DNA of 64,000 nt from Paraphysoderma sedebokerense (GCA_025602915.1 JAHLJZ010000005.1:186001-250000); one strand, 5' to 3'; positions 1-12,099 are shown, numbered from the stretch's first letter. The notes: generated by a model not told the origin, from the sequence alone. A program made the numbers and translations.

Positions 1-46
1 CCTTACCCAACTATTAACCTACCTTCACATACTATATTCTGTACAG

Positions 47-254
47 GACTTTAAAAAACAATGTATCAAAACCCTACAATCGATTAACTGTTATCGGACT
101 TCCTGATCCAAGGGAGTACAATATACTATTAGAATTCGGGGGCACATTGATCCTACCTGAACAATTTCAATCTATACAATCCTTTATTGCAGAAAATAAA
201 GGCAATAGAAGGAAATTGGTGTTTGGGGTTGTATTGCAGGAAGTTAGTTTGTAA
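47..254 (+). CDS. 3'-terminal exon of an unrecognised gene (5' part outside window)
   Basis: A YAG acceptor (tgtacag, ending at 46) opens a reading frame of about 68 codons that runs without a stop to TAA at 252-254. The frame has an even, protein-like composition, including VIGLPDPREYNILLEFGGT. It fits the last exon of a plus-strand gene that begins before the window. I do not recognise the family and see no catalytic motif. The opposite strand is also open over 153-515, so the coding strand is not certain, but the splice acceptor and the stop position favour this reading. Confidence 0.3.
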
Positions 255-919
255 ATGTTGATTTGGAATGTCAGCGGTTATTGAAGGAGAAGTCGAATTA
301 TACGTCGTAAATCTTGGCGGAAGAATATCTGGATGAAGTTGGTGGCAGTTGAGATAAGAAGTAAGATTGATACTCTGATTGAAGGGTAATCGTTTGTCTA
401 CCGTGTTTGTCTTTTGTAAACAGCGTACGTTGTACAATTTGGTGAATCTATGCACATACCTTATATATTCAATCTTTTTCGAGATGGATTTTGCAGTTTG
501 AATTTCAATATACAATATGTATTAACAATAACCAATAACCTTGATAGTAATGATAGTCACTGTGACAAGAAGATTGCATTTATATTCATTGACTATCATA
601 CATATACCAAGTAGTAACTTTGTTCAATAGAAGCGAAGATAGGAGTGAAGATTGTCAATGGGTTAGACGAAAAGAGGGGATGTGTGGTTAAGATAAATGA
701 TAGCGGCTTAATTTTACAATAATAATAAAATATTCTTATACAGTAATATAATAATACATGTAGGCTAAAAATTCTGAAAATTTGTCTCTCTTCGCTGTTC
801 ATCATTCAACTTAAGTTTTCCCAGATCACGGATCCGGGAGTCCACATCTTAATTTGATCGAGAATTAAATTTGGTTTCGACGAATAATTTCAACCGTCAA
901 ACCTGATTCAACGTAATTG
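255..919. other. intergenic, AT-rich, convergent 3' ends
   Basis: This stretch lies between the end of the partial plus-strand gene and the stop codon of the minus-strand P450. It is AT-rich. The short open frames in it have no splice context or recognisable motif. I see only expected 3' untranslated sequence. Confidence 0.4.
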
Positions 920-2992
920 TCAGAACAAACGAGAAAAATATCGAGTGCATAAAGAGATTAACAAACCATTTTTGTATCCTAATGTGATTTCATGTCTTGG
1001 CGGGGACTCCTTCACGATTTTACCCAAGGTGAAAAGTTTCAAGAATAACAGCAAAATGATTTTTAATTCCAAATTTGCCAATTTTTCACCTATACAACGA
1101 TGAGGCCCGTCACCGAATGTATAAATGGGATTACGTTTAGATGCAGACGAATCAAGCCATCGATCGATTGAAAATAATTCTGGTTCTTCAAAATAGTCTT
1201 CATTGAAATGTAAAGCGTACATGCTGATGAGAACGACTGAGTGCTTTGGAATAAGATATTCTCCTAAATATGTATCATGATGCATGATTTCTCTTCCCAT
1301 TTGAGGCACTACAGGATAAAATCTATCATTCAAAGGAACAATGTCGTTAGTTTACACGTTTCGTAGTACAGTCTAACATGTAGCGATTGTAAATTACCGT
1401 TGTAACTCCTTAATAAATGCGTCCAGTAGTTTGAGCCTAGGTAAGGCGTCATTCACGTCTTCTACTGATGGAATGTCGGAAGTGATTTCCTGGTCAATCT
1501 CTTCCTGTAATCGAGTAATAAGTTCAGGATGATCAGACAGCGCTTTAATCGCAAAAGTGAGTGTATTAGCTGTGGTCTGTCGAATAAAAAACATGACAAG
1601 ATTCGACGGTTAGATGATACAATCAGAGTACTCTGAATAGGATAAGCCATTCACCTCATGTCCTGCAAGGAAGAATCCCAGCACTTCATCCGAAATTTCC
1701 TTCATTGTCATATTTCCTTTCCCTTCACTCATGGCTGTATACAAGAAATCAATTAAATCCATATCGACTTTCTCCAATTTTTCCTCTCGACTTTGGTTTT
1801 CATGCTCTTTGAGTTTCTTCTCGAGTGCTTGCATAGACATTTTTCGAATAAAAGAGATCGACTCGGCATACCGTTCGCGACCTTCCCGCAGCATGTAGTT
1901 TCTAATAAACTTGGGTAAAGTGCTAAGTATCGAGAGTCGTCATTAACCGTAATTTCAGTGGGATATACGAGAATGAATAAGGAATTGATACCTCGGAACG
2001 GTTAGACGCCTCTGCAACGCTTTGGTAACTTCATTTATGTGATGCTCCAGAGGCAATTTACCGGTAGTTTCAACAATTGTCGGATCAATCACTCTGTTAA
2101 GATTTTTGAAATCATACGAATAGAATGCTCCGCCAAGAATATCTATGAACAAAAAACGCAGAATAACGGATTTGTGGCGTAGCATGAACTGTCGTTAGCC
2201 AATATACTGTTGTCAGCTTTGAAACTTAGGTCCTATTAGTACATACCAAGGGTAAGCGCCGAGAAAGCGAAAAACACATTTGCTTCAACTTTCTCATCTT
2301 TTGCCCAGTGCTTAAACAAAAGCAAAGACTTCTCCACAATCACAGGCACTAGGTGGTACAAGTCAGTCAGGTCATCTATCAATTTTGATGCGCGAGGGGA
2401 ATGATTCTACCGGAATGACGAAGATGAGCAGGCGAAAAGCTTGGTTGGATTCTGCAAGAAAGAATCGTGGTCAGATATAATCTAGGCAGTGGAAAATGTA
2501 GAATTTGTGTACATTTTCCTGTGGACTTTCCACTCGGCCCCTTCCATTCCAAACAACAATTTCCCCACTTCACCGGTAGCCGCTTGCCACGCCGAAGTTC
2601 TCTGAAATCTTTCGGGTTGTCTGTAGATTTCTTTTGCAAAATCTGCATCCGACGTCACATAAATCCAGCGATTCATGAACTTCAGGCAAACGATTTTAGA
2701 ATTGTACTGCCGTAACAAATCGGCCGCGAACTTATAAAATCTTCCTTCTTGTGAATATTTTCTGAGCTCTGCAAAAGCATTTTCTTTCGGTCCCGGAGGT
2801 CTATGAGGATTCGGTGGCAGGCGAAATTTATAGTATAGATGCTAGATACGAACAAGAGTTTCCGTGAGCTTTTGGAATTCTAATGGGCTGAAATTAAGTA
2901 CCGACCGTGAAGGCTACAACGACCACGGCGGTAGCAATCGTCCAAGAGTTCAACAAGATGGCCAGTGGGCTTCCAGAAGTTGCTGCTTCCAT
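920..2992 (-). CDS. cytochrome P450 monooxygenase
   Basis: Membrane-anchored haem monooxygenase. Eight exons (2992-2906, 2841-2513, 2451-2411, 2375-2247, 2142-1992, 1922-1655, 1576-1398, 1322-920) join to exactly 529 codons, that is 528 aa, a normal P450 length. The parts in order are an N-terminal hydrophobic anchor (about residues 15-28), a proline-rich hinge (LPPNPHRPPGP), a C-helix region, the oxygen-activating I-helix AGHETTANTL, the K-helix ExxR (KELQR) and the haem loop FGDGPHRCIG with the cysteine ligand. All signature residues are present, so the enzyme looks intact. The substrate cannot be read; the sequence resembles CYP3/CYP4/CYP5-like eukaryotic enzymes in the I-helix and haem loop. 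One intron (2410-2376) is only 35 nt. The exon-1 donor (GTCGGT) is weak, so the first exon is the least certain. Divergent from the ribosomal protein gene eL28. Confidence 0.9.
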
Positions 2993-3944
2993 TCTAGCTG
3001 TCACAGTGTAAAATGTTATAACTTGAGGTTGGAAAATGATAGCGAGAGGAAAGTCCGCTGTTCTTGGTCCCGCGATTCCGCCGTTCATTGTCGGAGTAAT
3101 TAATCCACCGAGACAGAAGTCGCCTTTCAAGCACTGAAATTTCGCAGTTCTTGCATATCACATAATACAAGGAAATTATTGCATGCATAAGTGATCTCTT
3201 TTTTGAATTTATTAGATTTAATAATGAAGATCGGGATACATCCCTGGATCGCTCGTCTCGCAGCGGACATCTTTTTTGAATTCTCGCGCGGCAGTGTGAA
3301 TTGAATTAAAATTCCGATACGCTTTTAAATGACTAGAGGCATGCAAAGGTTGAACTAACAATTTTCCATACATTACTTGTCAGCCACGGAGAGAAGTCGA
3401 GATACATCCCATTTATTACATTTAAAGGCTGCATTTTCGAGTCAGCCGATTGTGAAGGCCACGATAGATAAGTAGTGGTTTGGCATACAACAGAAACCGT
3501 CAATGCCTATATTCCCAACCTTATTTACCAAGAAATTACGCAACGGGAGAAAAAGGGCCATCACCCTACTCTGAATGGAGGGAAACGAGTAGGCATGTGA
3601 GGAGCTTTCGTTGCCCTATCGAATTAGATATTTCAACCTGACTAGAAATTAATGCTATTGACAACAGCGATTATGAAAGTGTCATTCTCTATGATTCCCT
3701 GCCTTTGTAAATTTCTTTGCCCGCAAGTTACTTTAACTCTCCCTGTTATCAAATGTCAACACGTGATTGTTACTTCGTGGATACCCCATCATCTCCTCCG
3801 AAAAAAAAATTGGTGCCTGCGACATTTTCCTCCCTCCCGTACTTCATATACCAATAAAGGTTTGTCGATCATTGTTTAAATTGAAGTATATTCGTTTTCT
3901 AATTTTGTAATAATTTTTTGAATGCCGTTTCATATCAGAACAAG
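2993..3944. promoter_or_regulatory. divergent intergenic region, P450 / eL28
   Basis: About 950 bases separate two divergent start codons, so the region should hold both promoters. A CACGTG core sits at 3760-3765, about 180 bases before the eL28 ATG. A GTAATA..TATCAG pair at 3907-3938 could be a 32-nt intron in the eL28 leader, which is tentative. No gene is supported here. Confidence 0.4.
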
Positions 3945-4662
3945 ATGTCTTCCGAACTTATCTGGCAATTGGTTAGAAACAACAACGCTTTCTTGGTGAA
4001 GAAAAATGGCGTTCAGTTTTCTGCTGAACCTAATAACTTGACCAACAAAAACTCCTTCAAATACTCCGGTTTGGCCAACCCCAAGGTTTGTATCAGGCGA
4101 TCATGTTGGGAATAGGGTTTTGGATGTTGCCCGTACGGATTTTTCCGATCGAGATTAGATAGATGTGCAATCATATTTCAAGAACGCAATATAGATTTCA
4201 AGAACGTTGTAAAAGAATGTGATTCATTGCCATTTTAACTGACTTGATATTATTTATGCCTTTCACTTTTTTTTACGCTCACTGTCTAATTAACAGACCG
4301 TCGGTGTCGTTGCTACTGCCGATAAGCGTGGTGTCACTTTCACTACCAAAAAGACCACTTCCAGCAACAAGCCCGCCAAAATGTTCGCTACCGTCAGTTT
4401 CACCCGTGGTACCCGTCGCTCTGTCCGTTCTGCTAATGGTATTTTGAAGACCTACCGACCTGATCTTAAGAAGGTATGTACATTCGAGGGGCTGAATTTT
4501 TGATACTCATTTCTGAATTGTGGCTGGAGATGTGGTTGATCGATTTTACACTGAGAGCAACAAATGTAAAAAAATTAATTGAAATATTTGCTTCCCTTTT
4601 AGGCTGCCCTTGCCCGAATCTCCGCCTACAACCGCAAACCCATGAAAGTCAAGTCTGCTTAA
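3945..4662 (+). CDS. RPL28: 60S ribosomal protein eL28 (L28e)
   Basis: Large-subunit cytosolic ribosomal protein. Three exons (3945-4085, 4297-4473, 4603-4662) give 126 codons, 125 aa, close to the usual 120-140. Family landmarks are the N-terminal W[13 protein letters not shown], the [18 protein letters not shown] block, TVGV at the start of exon 2 and the [15 protein letters not shown] region near the C terminus. Codon use leans to C-ending codons, as expected for a strongly expressed gene. A polyadenylation-like AATAAA lies at 4709-4714. eL28 is missing from Saccharomyces but kept in many other fungi and in animals and plants. Confidence 0.95.
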
Positions 4663-5107
4663 AAATCTTTGAGGATTATTGTTACATAGTGCTGTAATGA
4701 GGCGTCTCAATAAAATCAAATGAGGCTTCGGCCATTTTTCTGTGGTTTTTTGTCTTGCTTACAGAAAAAGAATCGTTTTGACATAGTCCATCCACTGTGT
4801 AGAATGATTTAGCCATGGAGGCTGATGAGAATTTTTAATGGAAGATCCGAATGATTCATCTCTCTGATGGCTTCTCCGGCACTAAGGTGATGGCGAGATT
4901 TCAACGACACTTAAGTCGGCTCGGATGGCACCAAGGACGCGTTCCTCAGCCTTTTGAGTAGCCGCAATCTCACTAATTGACGCCTTATCGACGGCTGGCG
5001 GGCTTGAGACTTAGAGTTCCATCAAGATTTTCCGTATATAATACGGCCTTCGTCCTGTGTTCTTGAATCCCCGCTTACTATTGTTTTTTATTCACCTAAT
5101 CTGTATA
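4663..5107. other. intergenic: eL28 3' end and promoter of the proline-rich gene
   Basis: Contains AATAAA at 4709-4714 downstream of eL28. The rest should be upstream sequence of the secreted protein gene. No reading frame or RNA gene is supported. Confidence 0.4.
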
Positions 5108-6232
5108 ATGAGACCGCTTAACTTTTACTCGGCCGCATTCATTTTCAGTGTGCTTGCTGCGCTAACGACTATATTTCCGGTTAAACATGTCAAGGCGCAA
5201 CTGCAAACACCGAGAGTACCGCTCATCGGTGGAATGTGAGTATCTGCTTCATTGTAGTTACACCTGTTCGTGATTCAATTTTAGGTCATAAACTGACTCT
5301 TCATATGTAAATTTCCCCCGGTCTTTAGTAATTATTGTCGAGTGGGATTGGCTGCTGGTCGAGTCATCTTCACTTTCTTGAATACATTTCCTGACATCGG
5401 TATCATGGAACAGGCCGCAGGCCAAATGCAAATTTGCTCAATTGACGGTGAGGAAGCTTTATTATATTTTCTCATGACAATATCCATGGTTATTAATTCG
5501 CTTCATTGTCAATCGTTAGGATTTGTCAATTTTTTCTTTCCAGCTGCTGGAACACCGCCATTACCGGTTCAACCACCAGTTCCCGTACCAGGTCAGCCTC
5601 CAGTGCCTGTACCTGGCCAACCTCCTATTCCTGGTCAACCTCCCGTTCCTGCTCCCAAGGTGCCTCCTCCAAAACAAGTTGCACCACCACCACCACCACC
5701 ACCACAAGCACCAAAAGATCCGAAAAAGGCCCCTGCTGGCCAACAACCTCCTCCAGGCCAGCAACCTCCTCCAGGCCAGCAACCTCCTCCAGGCCAGCAA
5801 CCTCCTCCAGGCCAGCAACCTCCTCCTGCTGCCAAGCAACTTCCAGGACAGGCAACTGGTACGCGAGCCGTTCAATCGGATACGGGAGCATTTACTTTCG
5901 ATGGGTATGTGATGAGTTGTTATACTGTAATGCGTGCTCTCATAATAGGCACTAACGCTTATTCCCTTTTACGCCATAGCTTTTTCTCCGCTTTTAACGT
6001 AGACCAAGTTTTCAAGATTCATAACACCTTAACAAGCGATGACTTCCCTCAAGTATTCGCGAAGGCCTTCGCTCAAGAATTTTTGCAATTGAGAGACCCT
6101 GCTTTCCGAAACTTGCAAACTCAAATGCTACAAAACACCAATCAGCCGGGAGCTAGTCCAGTCCCTAATACCGGTAATGGAAGAGGCACTGCTCCCTTGC
6201 TGAATGATCGCAGAAGACCACAAAGACTCTAA
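5108..6232 (+). CDS. secreted proline/glutamine-rich protein, unknown function
   Basis: Four exons (5108-5235, 5329-5447, 5544-5904, 5980-6232) join to 287 codons, 286 aa. The first about 30 residues are a hydrophobic signal peptide (core AAFIFSVLAALTTIF) with a likely cleavage after VKA. A globular stretch follows (NYCRVGLAAGRVIFTFL.., with cysteines). The middle is almost pure Pro/Gln/Gly/Val, including PVP-GQ repeats and five PPPGQQ hexapeptides. The C-terminal domain of about 110 aa is more ordinary, with helical segments (FAKAFAQEFLQLRDPAF), and ends in a basic tail. The layout resembles a cell-wall, cyst-coat or adhesion protein, but no catalytic or binding motif names it. The function is unknown; secretion is an inference from the leader. 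Confidence 0.75.
5738..5827 (+). repeat. coding minisatellite, 5 x 18 bp (PPPGQQ)
   Basis: Five head-to-tail 18-bp units of the form GGCCAGCAACCTCCTCCA, nearly identical at the DNA level, each adding one Gly-Gln-Gln-Pro-Pro-Pro hexapeptide. The DNA-level identity suggests recent slippage, so repeat number may vary between strains. Confidence 0.9.
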
Positions 6233-6865
6233 AATTTTCGATCTATGTCCGCATTGTTGTTGCTGAATAATTTTTGTTAGATGTTTAATATTGCTCGTTT
6301 TAATAATGTAATCTATCACCATTGAAGCAGATGAACTTAATCGTTGGTTTGTACATACTATTGAGCTGCGCCAAATAAATTTTTGGTAAAATTCAGTTGT
6401 GCTGTACGGAGTTCTTCACAACCGCTTCTCCAGACCTTGCCAACATTACCATTGAAATTTATTGGCTTGGCTGTGGCGAAGTCGCGCGTCCATTACTTGA
6501 GCACTAGCCTCTAGTTATGAATTTCATAACAAACAAATCTCTGACGTGCTATGATCTCAATTGCGACAATTTCATTCCGTATCCTGATTATGTTTTGTGT
6601 CAACACTAGTCACATTCCGTGGTTCGACTGTTGCGTAATTGGGCTTTCGAGAATTCAGTCCTTGTTGATTTTGCAAGGTTTCAATTTTCAGCATTTGAAT
6701 GAATGGTAGCACAAATAATTAGGTCCCGGAAGCAAATAATTAAGATTTTTTGTAATCAGATCGGAAAGAAAACGAGAATAGCCGAAGCGAATATGGAAGT
6801 AGTACTCATGCATGACTTGCTGTTTACGCTCCTTTCTCGTGAATGTTTGCACGCAGTAAGCAGAA
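6233..6865. other. intergenic: 3' end of proline-rich gene and promoter of CatSper-like gene
   Basis: AATAAA lies at 6374-6379 near the 3' end of the upstream gene. The rest precedes the channel gene. No gene supported. I looked for an X-box in the 500 bases before the channel ATG and saw none matching RYYNYY-N(1-3)-RRNRAC. Confidence 0.4.
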
Positions 6866-9427
6866 ATGCCAAAACTACCCACTCTACCATCAGAAATTGC
6901 TGCTGCTGCCATTTTACCACCCAATTCTCAGAATACACAGACAGCATTCATCCGATCTTCATTTGATGTTGAGTTGACGTATCCGGCGTTTCGACTGGTA
7001 CGAAGATCTGCTGCAAATCGAGATTAACTCCTATTGACCTTACAAAAATTGATTGTTTTCTAGCCCGGGGTATACGATAGGAAGTACGAGAGTAACAATA
7101 ACCTGTACAAATCACCAAATGGTTATCGACGAGTGTTCCTACATCATCAACAGTTTCCACCAAATCGAAGGTATGCGTTACCCGATAAAGATCCTCTTCC
7201 AACAAAGAGAAGTAAACCAGGTGTGACGAATAAAGAGAAAGAAAACTTGCACAGCGTCTTGCAAGGTTATACAGAGCAAAGATCTGGGGGTGATAATGCT
7301 GATTTGGAGCTAATTGGGTTGGGAAGTGTGGCTCCAACTTTTGCGACCTCACAAACTGATGATAATGCGTAAGTCATCTCGACTGCAGATTGTCACAAGC
7401 GAATTCAACTTTTACCTAGCTTTGCAATGAATCATTTAGTGATACATACGCCAAAGTCAGGCGAATGATATTCGGAAATGCTAGGAAAATTGTAGGTTCG
7501 GCCCTTGCTTCATGTGTCGATGGTATGATACTTAACTGGATCAAACTATTCTACTAGAATTTGGCAAGATCGGAACGAAAAGATGCCAATTTTTCATCTA
7601 TAGTCGACATCGATGATGAAGCATTTGAAAGTTATGTCACGGACGACTTGGCTGGAAGATTAGGAGAAGGGGATTTCTTTCGGTTGACAATGTTACTCTT
7701 CATCATTGCCAATTCAATAGTGATTGGGCTTCAAACTGATCAGAATTTGGTACCGTCATCTCAATATCTGTAGACTGTGCGGAGATAGTAATTAATGTTT
7801 CGTCTTGTGGCAGAGCACAGCATTCAGTAGTGTCTTTTCGGCATTGGATGCCGTCTTCCTCGCGGTCTTTACGATGGAAATTCTATTTAAATGGTACTAT
7901 GGATTCCTTGATTTTTGGAAAACCGGGTGGAATGTGGTCGATTTTCTTTTAGTTTTCATATCATTCATTGGGCCATGTAGGTCTTTCTTCCATTCTACTT
8001 TTACCCAAACCGCAAGAGCGTACACAGTATGGTACTAAGATTCTTGCATAAGTAATATCATTTGTAGAATCTGGCAGAATTCTACTCATGATTCGCATCG
8101 TAAGATCGTTTAGAAGTTTACGTAGCATAAGCGCATTGAACGGAATGTATACTGTTTTACAGACAATTATGCGAAGTTTACCTGGTATGTAACGTTTGAG
8201 GGAAGACACAATTTGAGAGCTCTGAAGGCTAACAATCAACTCAGATATGGCAAATATTGTGTTGCTACTACTTATTGTGATGTTCATCTTCGCGGTTGTC
8301 GGTGTCACCATTTTTGGATCGATATTGCCAGAAAGATTCGGAGATCTGGGATCGAGTACGCTATATCGTTTTTCGTTATGTGTAGTATAATGTATCTTCC
8401 CACTGACACATCGATCATGCGATAGATATGTTCACACTGTTCATTATTATCACGCAAGATGGATGGGTCGAGATTTTCGACGAGCTAGAGGTACGGAAAT
8501 CATCTGAACGATAGTATTTAGTACTTATTCTGACCTAATAACCTAATGAAAACATACAGAAACGAAACCAATTTGTGCCGGCAGCGATATACTTTGTTCT
8601 TTTCATCATCATCGGCGCATTTGTGATCACCAATCTCATCGTTGCAGTTGTCGTTACCAATCTTGTATGTGCTGCTTTGCATTATTTAGGATCTGCAGCT
8701 CGTGAGAGTGTCTGAATTAATACCGTTAATTATGGCTAATTAGGAACTAACATACGCGAATATCAAAAAAGCCAATCGTCAAAAGTACAGGAACTTGAAA
8801 TCGATTGCGATGTCGAATGGCCCTCCTCCTGTTACAAAAACAATGAACAAAAATGTTAGGCAGATAAATGAAGTGAAAGAGGATATTTGGAAAAAGCAGA
8901 TTCCTTACGAAATACCGGTTCGTTGACCGTTGTTACTACTAAGCCCCTGCCAGATGAGTAGCGACCACTAACTATTATTCGCAGGAATTTAACCGAATCA
9001 CTCAATCCAAGCTTGAAACTTACTTTCTTATTCTGATGATAATTGAAGAAAATCTTAAAGAATATGTAGATTTGAAAGAAAAATTGAATGAAGTACCCAT
9101 CTTTTTTTTATGCTTTTTTCCTCAACCATATGACATATTTCCAAGCGTCCATCGCTGGAGACACTATTAACAACACTATCAACTTTGAAAACAGATTTTA
9201 CTTGAACTAAAGTTGATAAATTCCGACATACAAGCACCCGCGCCACCAGAAGAAGATGAGGCCGAAGACGAAGGTGAACTAGGTGATGCTGAGCTGGTGC
9301 GTTTAAATTTCCTCCATTAATATCATCGTTATTCTCAGATAATTGACTGATTTTTCATTGTGGAATTCTTATTTTTATAATGCAGGATGTTGGAGACCCA
9401 TTGTCTAGATTGATTCGCGGGAAATGA
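6866..9427 (+). CDS. CatSper-like voltage-gated cation channel, single 6TM domain
   Basis: Pore-forming subunit of a voltage-gated, probably calcium-permeable channel. About eleven short exons splice into a basic, disordered N-terminal region of about 200 aa followed by one ion-transport domain. S1 is about 205-224, S2 carries a conserved acid (TMEILFKW), and S4 has arginines at every third position (RILLMIRIVRSFRSLRS). S5, the pore loop and S6 (FVITNLIVAVVVTNL) follow. The pore reads TQDGW, matching the T-x-D/E-x-W filter of CatSper alpha subunits. After S6 comes a helical, coiled-coil-like tail (LETYFLILMIIEENLKEYVDLKEKL) as in CatSper3/4-type subunits, then an acidic end. A single 6TM domain separates it from four-domain Cav/Nav proteins. 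CatSper genes are known from animals and from a few flagellated fungi such as Allomyces. Expected place is the flagellar membrane. Which CatSper subunit it matches is not settled; a NaChBac-like or other one-domain channel is the alternative. Confidence 0.85.
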
Positions 9428-9707
9428 TTGTACATACTTTGACTGTGTGAAGCTCGAAATGGACGTTAAATATCAGTGCTTTTATAATAATAAACTATGA
9501 ATACATCCATAAGAGATGCATGTGAATGAGGAGCTATATTAAAAGCATACCTGAATATTACAAACATCTTTTGCTGAACGTTTCAGAAATCCAACTGAAG
9601 CGGACAACGCGCCGCTGCCGAAGCCTTCGAAGTTGATTCAGCCACCACCAACATTAATATACGTTGTCAACATCTATTCATTTCACTTTTGTCGTATAAC
9701 CAACGAT

Positions 9708-12097
9708 ATGAACGCTTCCGCCATTAAATCATTGTCCTCTCTCCACCCAAAGCCGTCCTCTGTTACGTTCCAGTATGGCACTGCCGGATTCCGGATGAAG
9801 TAAGAATTACTTGTTTTCTCGCTCATTCGTCCTTATCGTGAGTCCAAATCAGATTCGCGAATAAAGAACTGTTGAACTAAACGAAATATCTGATCTTTCA
9901 AATAAATATTCGAATGTAGGAGTGGCTTATTAGATTCTGTGATGTTTCGAGTCGGTATTCTTGCTGCCCTTCGTTCTAAAAAGTTAAATGGCAAAACCAT
10001 CGGCGTTATGGTTACTGCTAGTCATAACCCTGAAGAGGTATATTTCTGTCCTACACTTCTTTGATTGGTACCTCTCTACACTTTTTCAATTTGGAATAAA
10101 TTGAGTCTGTGGACGTTACGTACGAGATGAATACAAAACTGATGTATTGCAAGAACAGGACAACGGAGTTAAACTTGTAGATCCGTATGGTGAAATGTTG
10201 GAGCAATCTTGGGAAACTTATGCCACACGATTAGCTAATGCCGCAACAGATGATGACTTGGTTCAAGAAGTTGAAAAAATCGTGAAAGAGTGTAGCGTCG
10301 ATCTAGGGAAGCCCGCAAATGTGGTTGTTGGTCGTGACACTCGGTATTGCTGGGTTTATTTTTACTTTTATTTTGAGGTTTTAAACTAAAGTATCATTTT
10401 TATATGTTTTAATGATATTACTGGTGTGATGGGTTAGACCGTCTGGAACAGCTCTTGTAGCGTCTTTGATTGACGGTTTGAAATCCTTGAACGCCACTTA
10501 CAAAGATCATGGTATCAAGACAACACCGCAACTGCATTTTATCACTAGATGCTTAAACGATCCCTCATACGGCGAACCGAGTGAGGAAGGGTATTACAAA
10601 AAGTTAGCCGAGGCTTACAAAGAATTGGTGGTATGTGATCTTCTCCTTTCTCAAGTATCAAAGAAACTGGCTCTGGACTGATGTGATTTTGTGGCGAGCT
10701 TAGAAAGGCGCAAATCCGATCACTGTTACTGTCGATTGTGCTAATGGTGTTGGAGCCCCAAAGTTAGAAGAGCTGGTCAAGTACATTGGAGGAGACAGCA
10801 TTAAAGTCAATATTGCGAATGCAAATGTCAGTGCACCTGGAACATTGAATCATAATGTACGTTATTTCGTTTCTTGCTGTGGATTAGAGTTTGGGTGGCT
10901 GACATTGTTAATATCGATGAAAGTGCGGTGCTGATTTTGTTAAAGTGAATGTGAAGAAGCCTGAAGGAGTGACTTTGGTTCCCGGGCAAATATATGCATC
11001 GCTCGATGGCGACGCTGATAGAATTGTTTTTTATTATGTCGACCAAAGTGAGTATTAAAGTTGGTTACAAATAATCTCAGTTTTGAGGCTAACACACATG
11101 TAGGCAACAAATTTTATCTACTTGATGGAGATAAAATTTCACAGCTTGCCGCGGAATATATTATCGAGCAAGTTCGTGCTGCTGGTTTGAAAGTCACCGA
11201 AAACGGGGCAACAAGGGACTTTAAAGTTGGCGTGGTTCAAACTGCCTATGCTAATGGTGAAAGCACCAGATATCTTACTCAAGTTTTGGTAACTAATGAA
11301 TCCTTATTTTGAAATTTGAAGACTTAGATTCATGACTGCTGGGTAAATTCTGTAGGGAATTCCTGTTAGTTGCGCGTCGACTGGTGTCAAGCACTTGCAT
11401 CATGAAGCCGAAAAGAGTTTTGATGTCGGAGTGTATTTCGAAGCGAACGGACACGGAACAGTTCTCTTTAATCAGACGGCTTTAAAATCAATTTTCGATT
11501 CCTCCGCGTATGTATTATGTGAAGTTGAGTCGGAGCATCCAACGAGATTTTGAACTCATCAGTCTTTCTTGCAATGCAGACCGTCCTCTGAAGCATTGTC
11601 ATCATTACGGGCTCTAGCCAACGTCATCAACCAAACTGTTGGGGATGCTTTGTCAGATATGCTGTTTGTTCTCGCAATTTTAGTCAAAAAGCGAATCGAT
11701 TTGCCTACCTGGGACAAAGCCTACACTGACTTGCCATCGCGGCTAGTGAAAGTGGTGGTCAAGAATCGCGGATTATTTAAAGCTATAAACGCAGATAGAG
11801 AGTTGCAAGAACCTAGAGCTATTCAGGAGATGATATGGGAAGAGATGAAGAAAGTGAAAAGGGGCAGATCATTTGTCAGGTTTGTGCAGCCTTGTTTTTG
11901 GGTGGATCTTAAGCTGGGCTAACCATAATCTCTTCATACTTGCTGATCTTGATAGACCTTCAGGAACAGAGGATGTTGTGAGGGTGTATGCGGAGGCGGA
12001 GAGTCGGGAGGAGTGCGATAGATTAGCGTACAGGGTTGCGGGCATTGTGTTTGACAACGGAGGCGGCGTTGGAGCGAAGCCGAAAGAGTTCTTGTAG
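9708..12097 (+). CDS. AGM1: phosphoacetylglucosamine mutase
   Basis: Converts GlcNAc-6-phosphate to GlcNAc-1-phosphate, the step before UDP-GlcNAc, and so feeds chitin, N-glycan and GPI synthesis in the cytosol. About eleven exons give roughly 530 aa, the usual family length. Landmarks are the N-terminal [10 protein letters not shown], the phosphoserine loop TASHNP with Ser at residue 65 (human AGM1 uses Ser64), the metal-binding loop [11 protein letters not shown], the sugar-binding stretch around [12 protein letters not shown] and the phosphate-binding [14 protein letters not shown] near the C terminus. All catalytic elements are intact. Its start is 280 bases after the channel gene's stop, on the same strand. 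Housekeeping gene. Confidence 0.95.
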
Positions 12098-12099
12098 AT

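Noticed and set aside
153-805. Two minus-strand open frames downstream of the P450
   Set aside because: No motif, no splice context, skewed low-complexity composition; the first overlaps a better plus-strand exon.
920-2992. P450 as a decayed pseudogene because its frame is broken many times
   Set aside because: Every break coincides with a GT..AG intron, and the eight exons sum to exactly 529 codons with all catalytic motifs kept.
5738-5827. CRISPR-like array
   Set aside because: The units are 18 bp, contiguous without spacers, in frame, and code for PPPGQQ. It is a coding minisatellite in a eukaryotic gene.
5561-5891. Minus-strand Trp/Gly-rich frames
   Set aside because: They are the reverse complement of the proline/glutamine repeats on the plus strand.
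6688-7352. Minus-strand frames opposite the CatSper-like N terminus
   Set aside because: They mirror plus-strand exons that splice into a channel with recognisable S1-S6; no independent motif.
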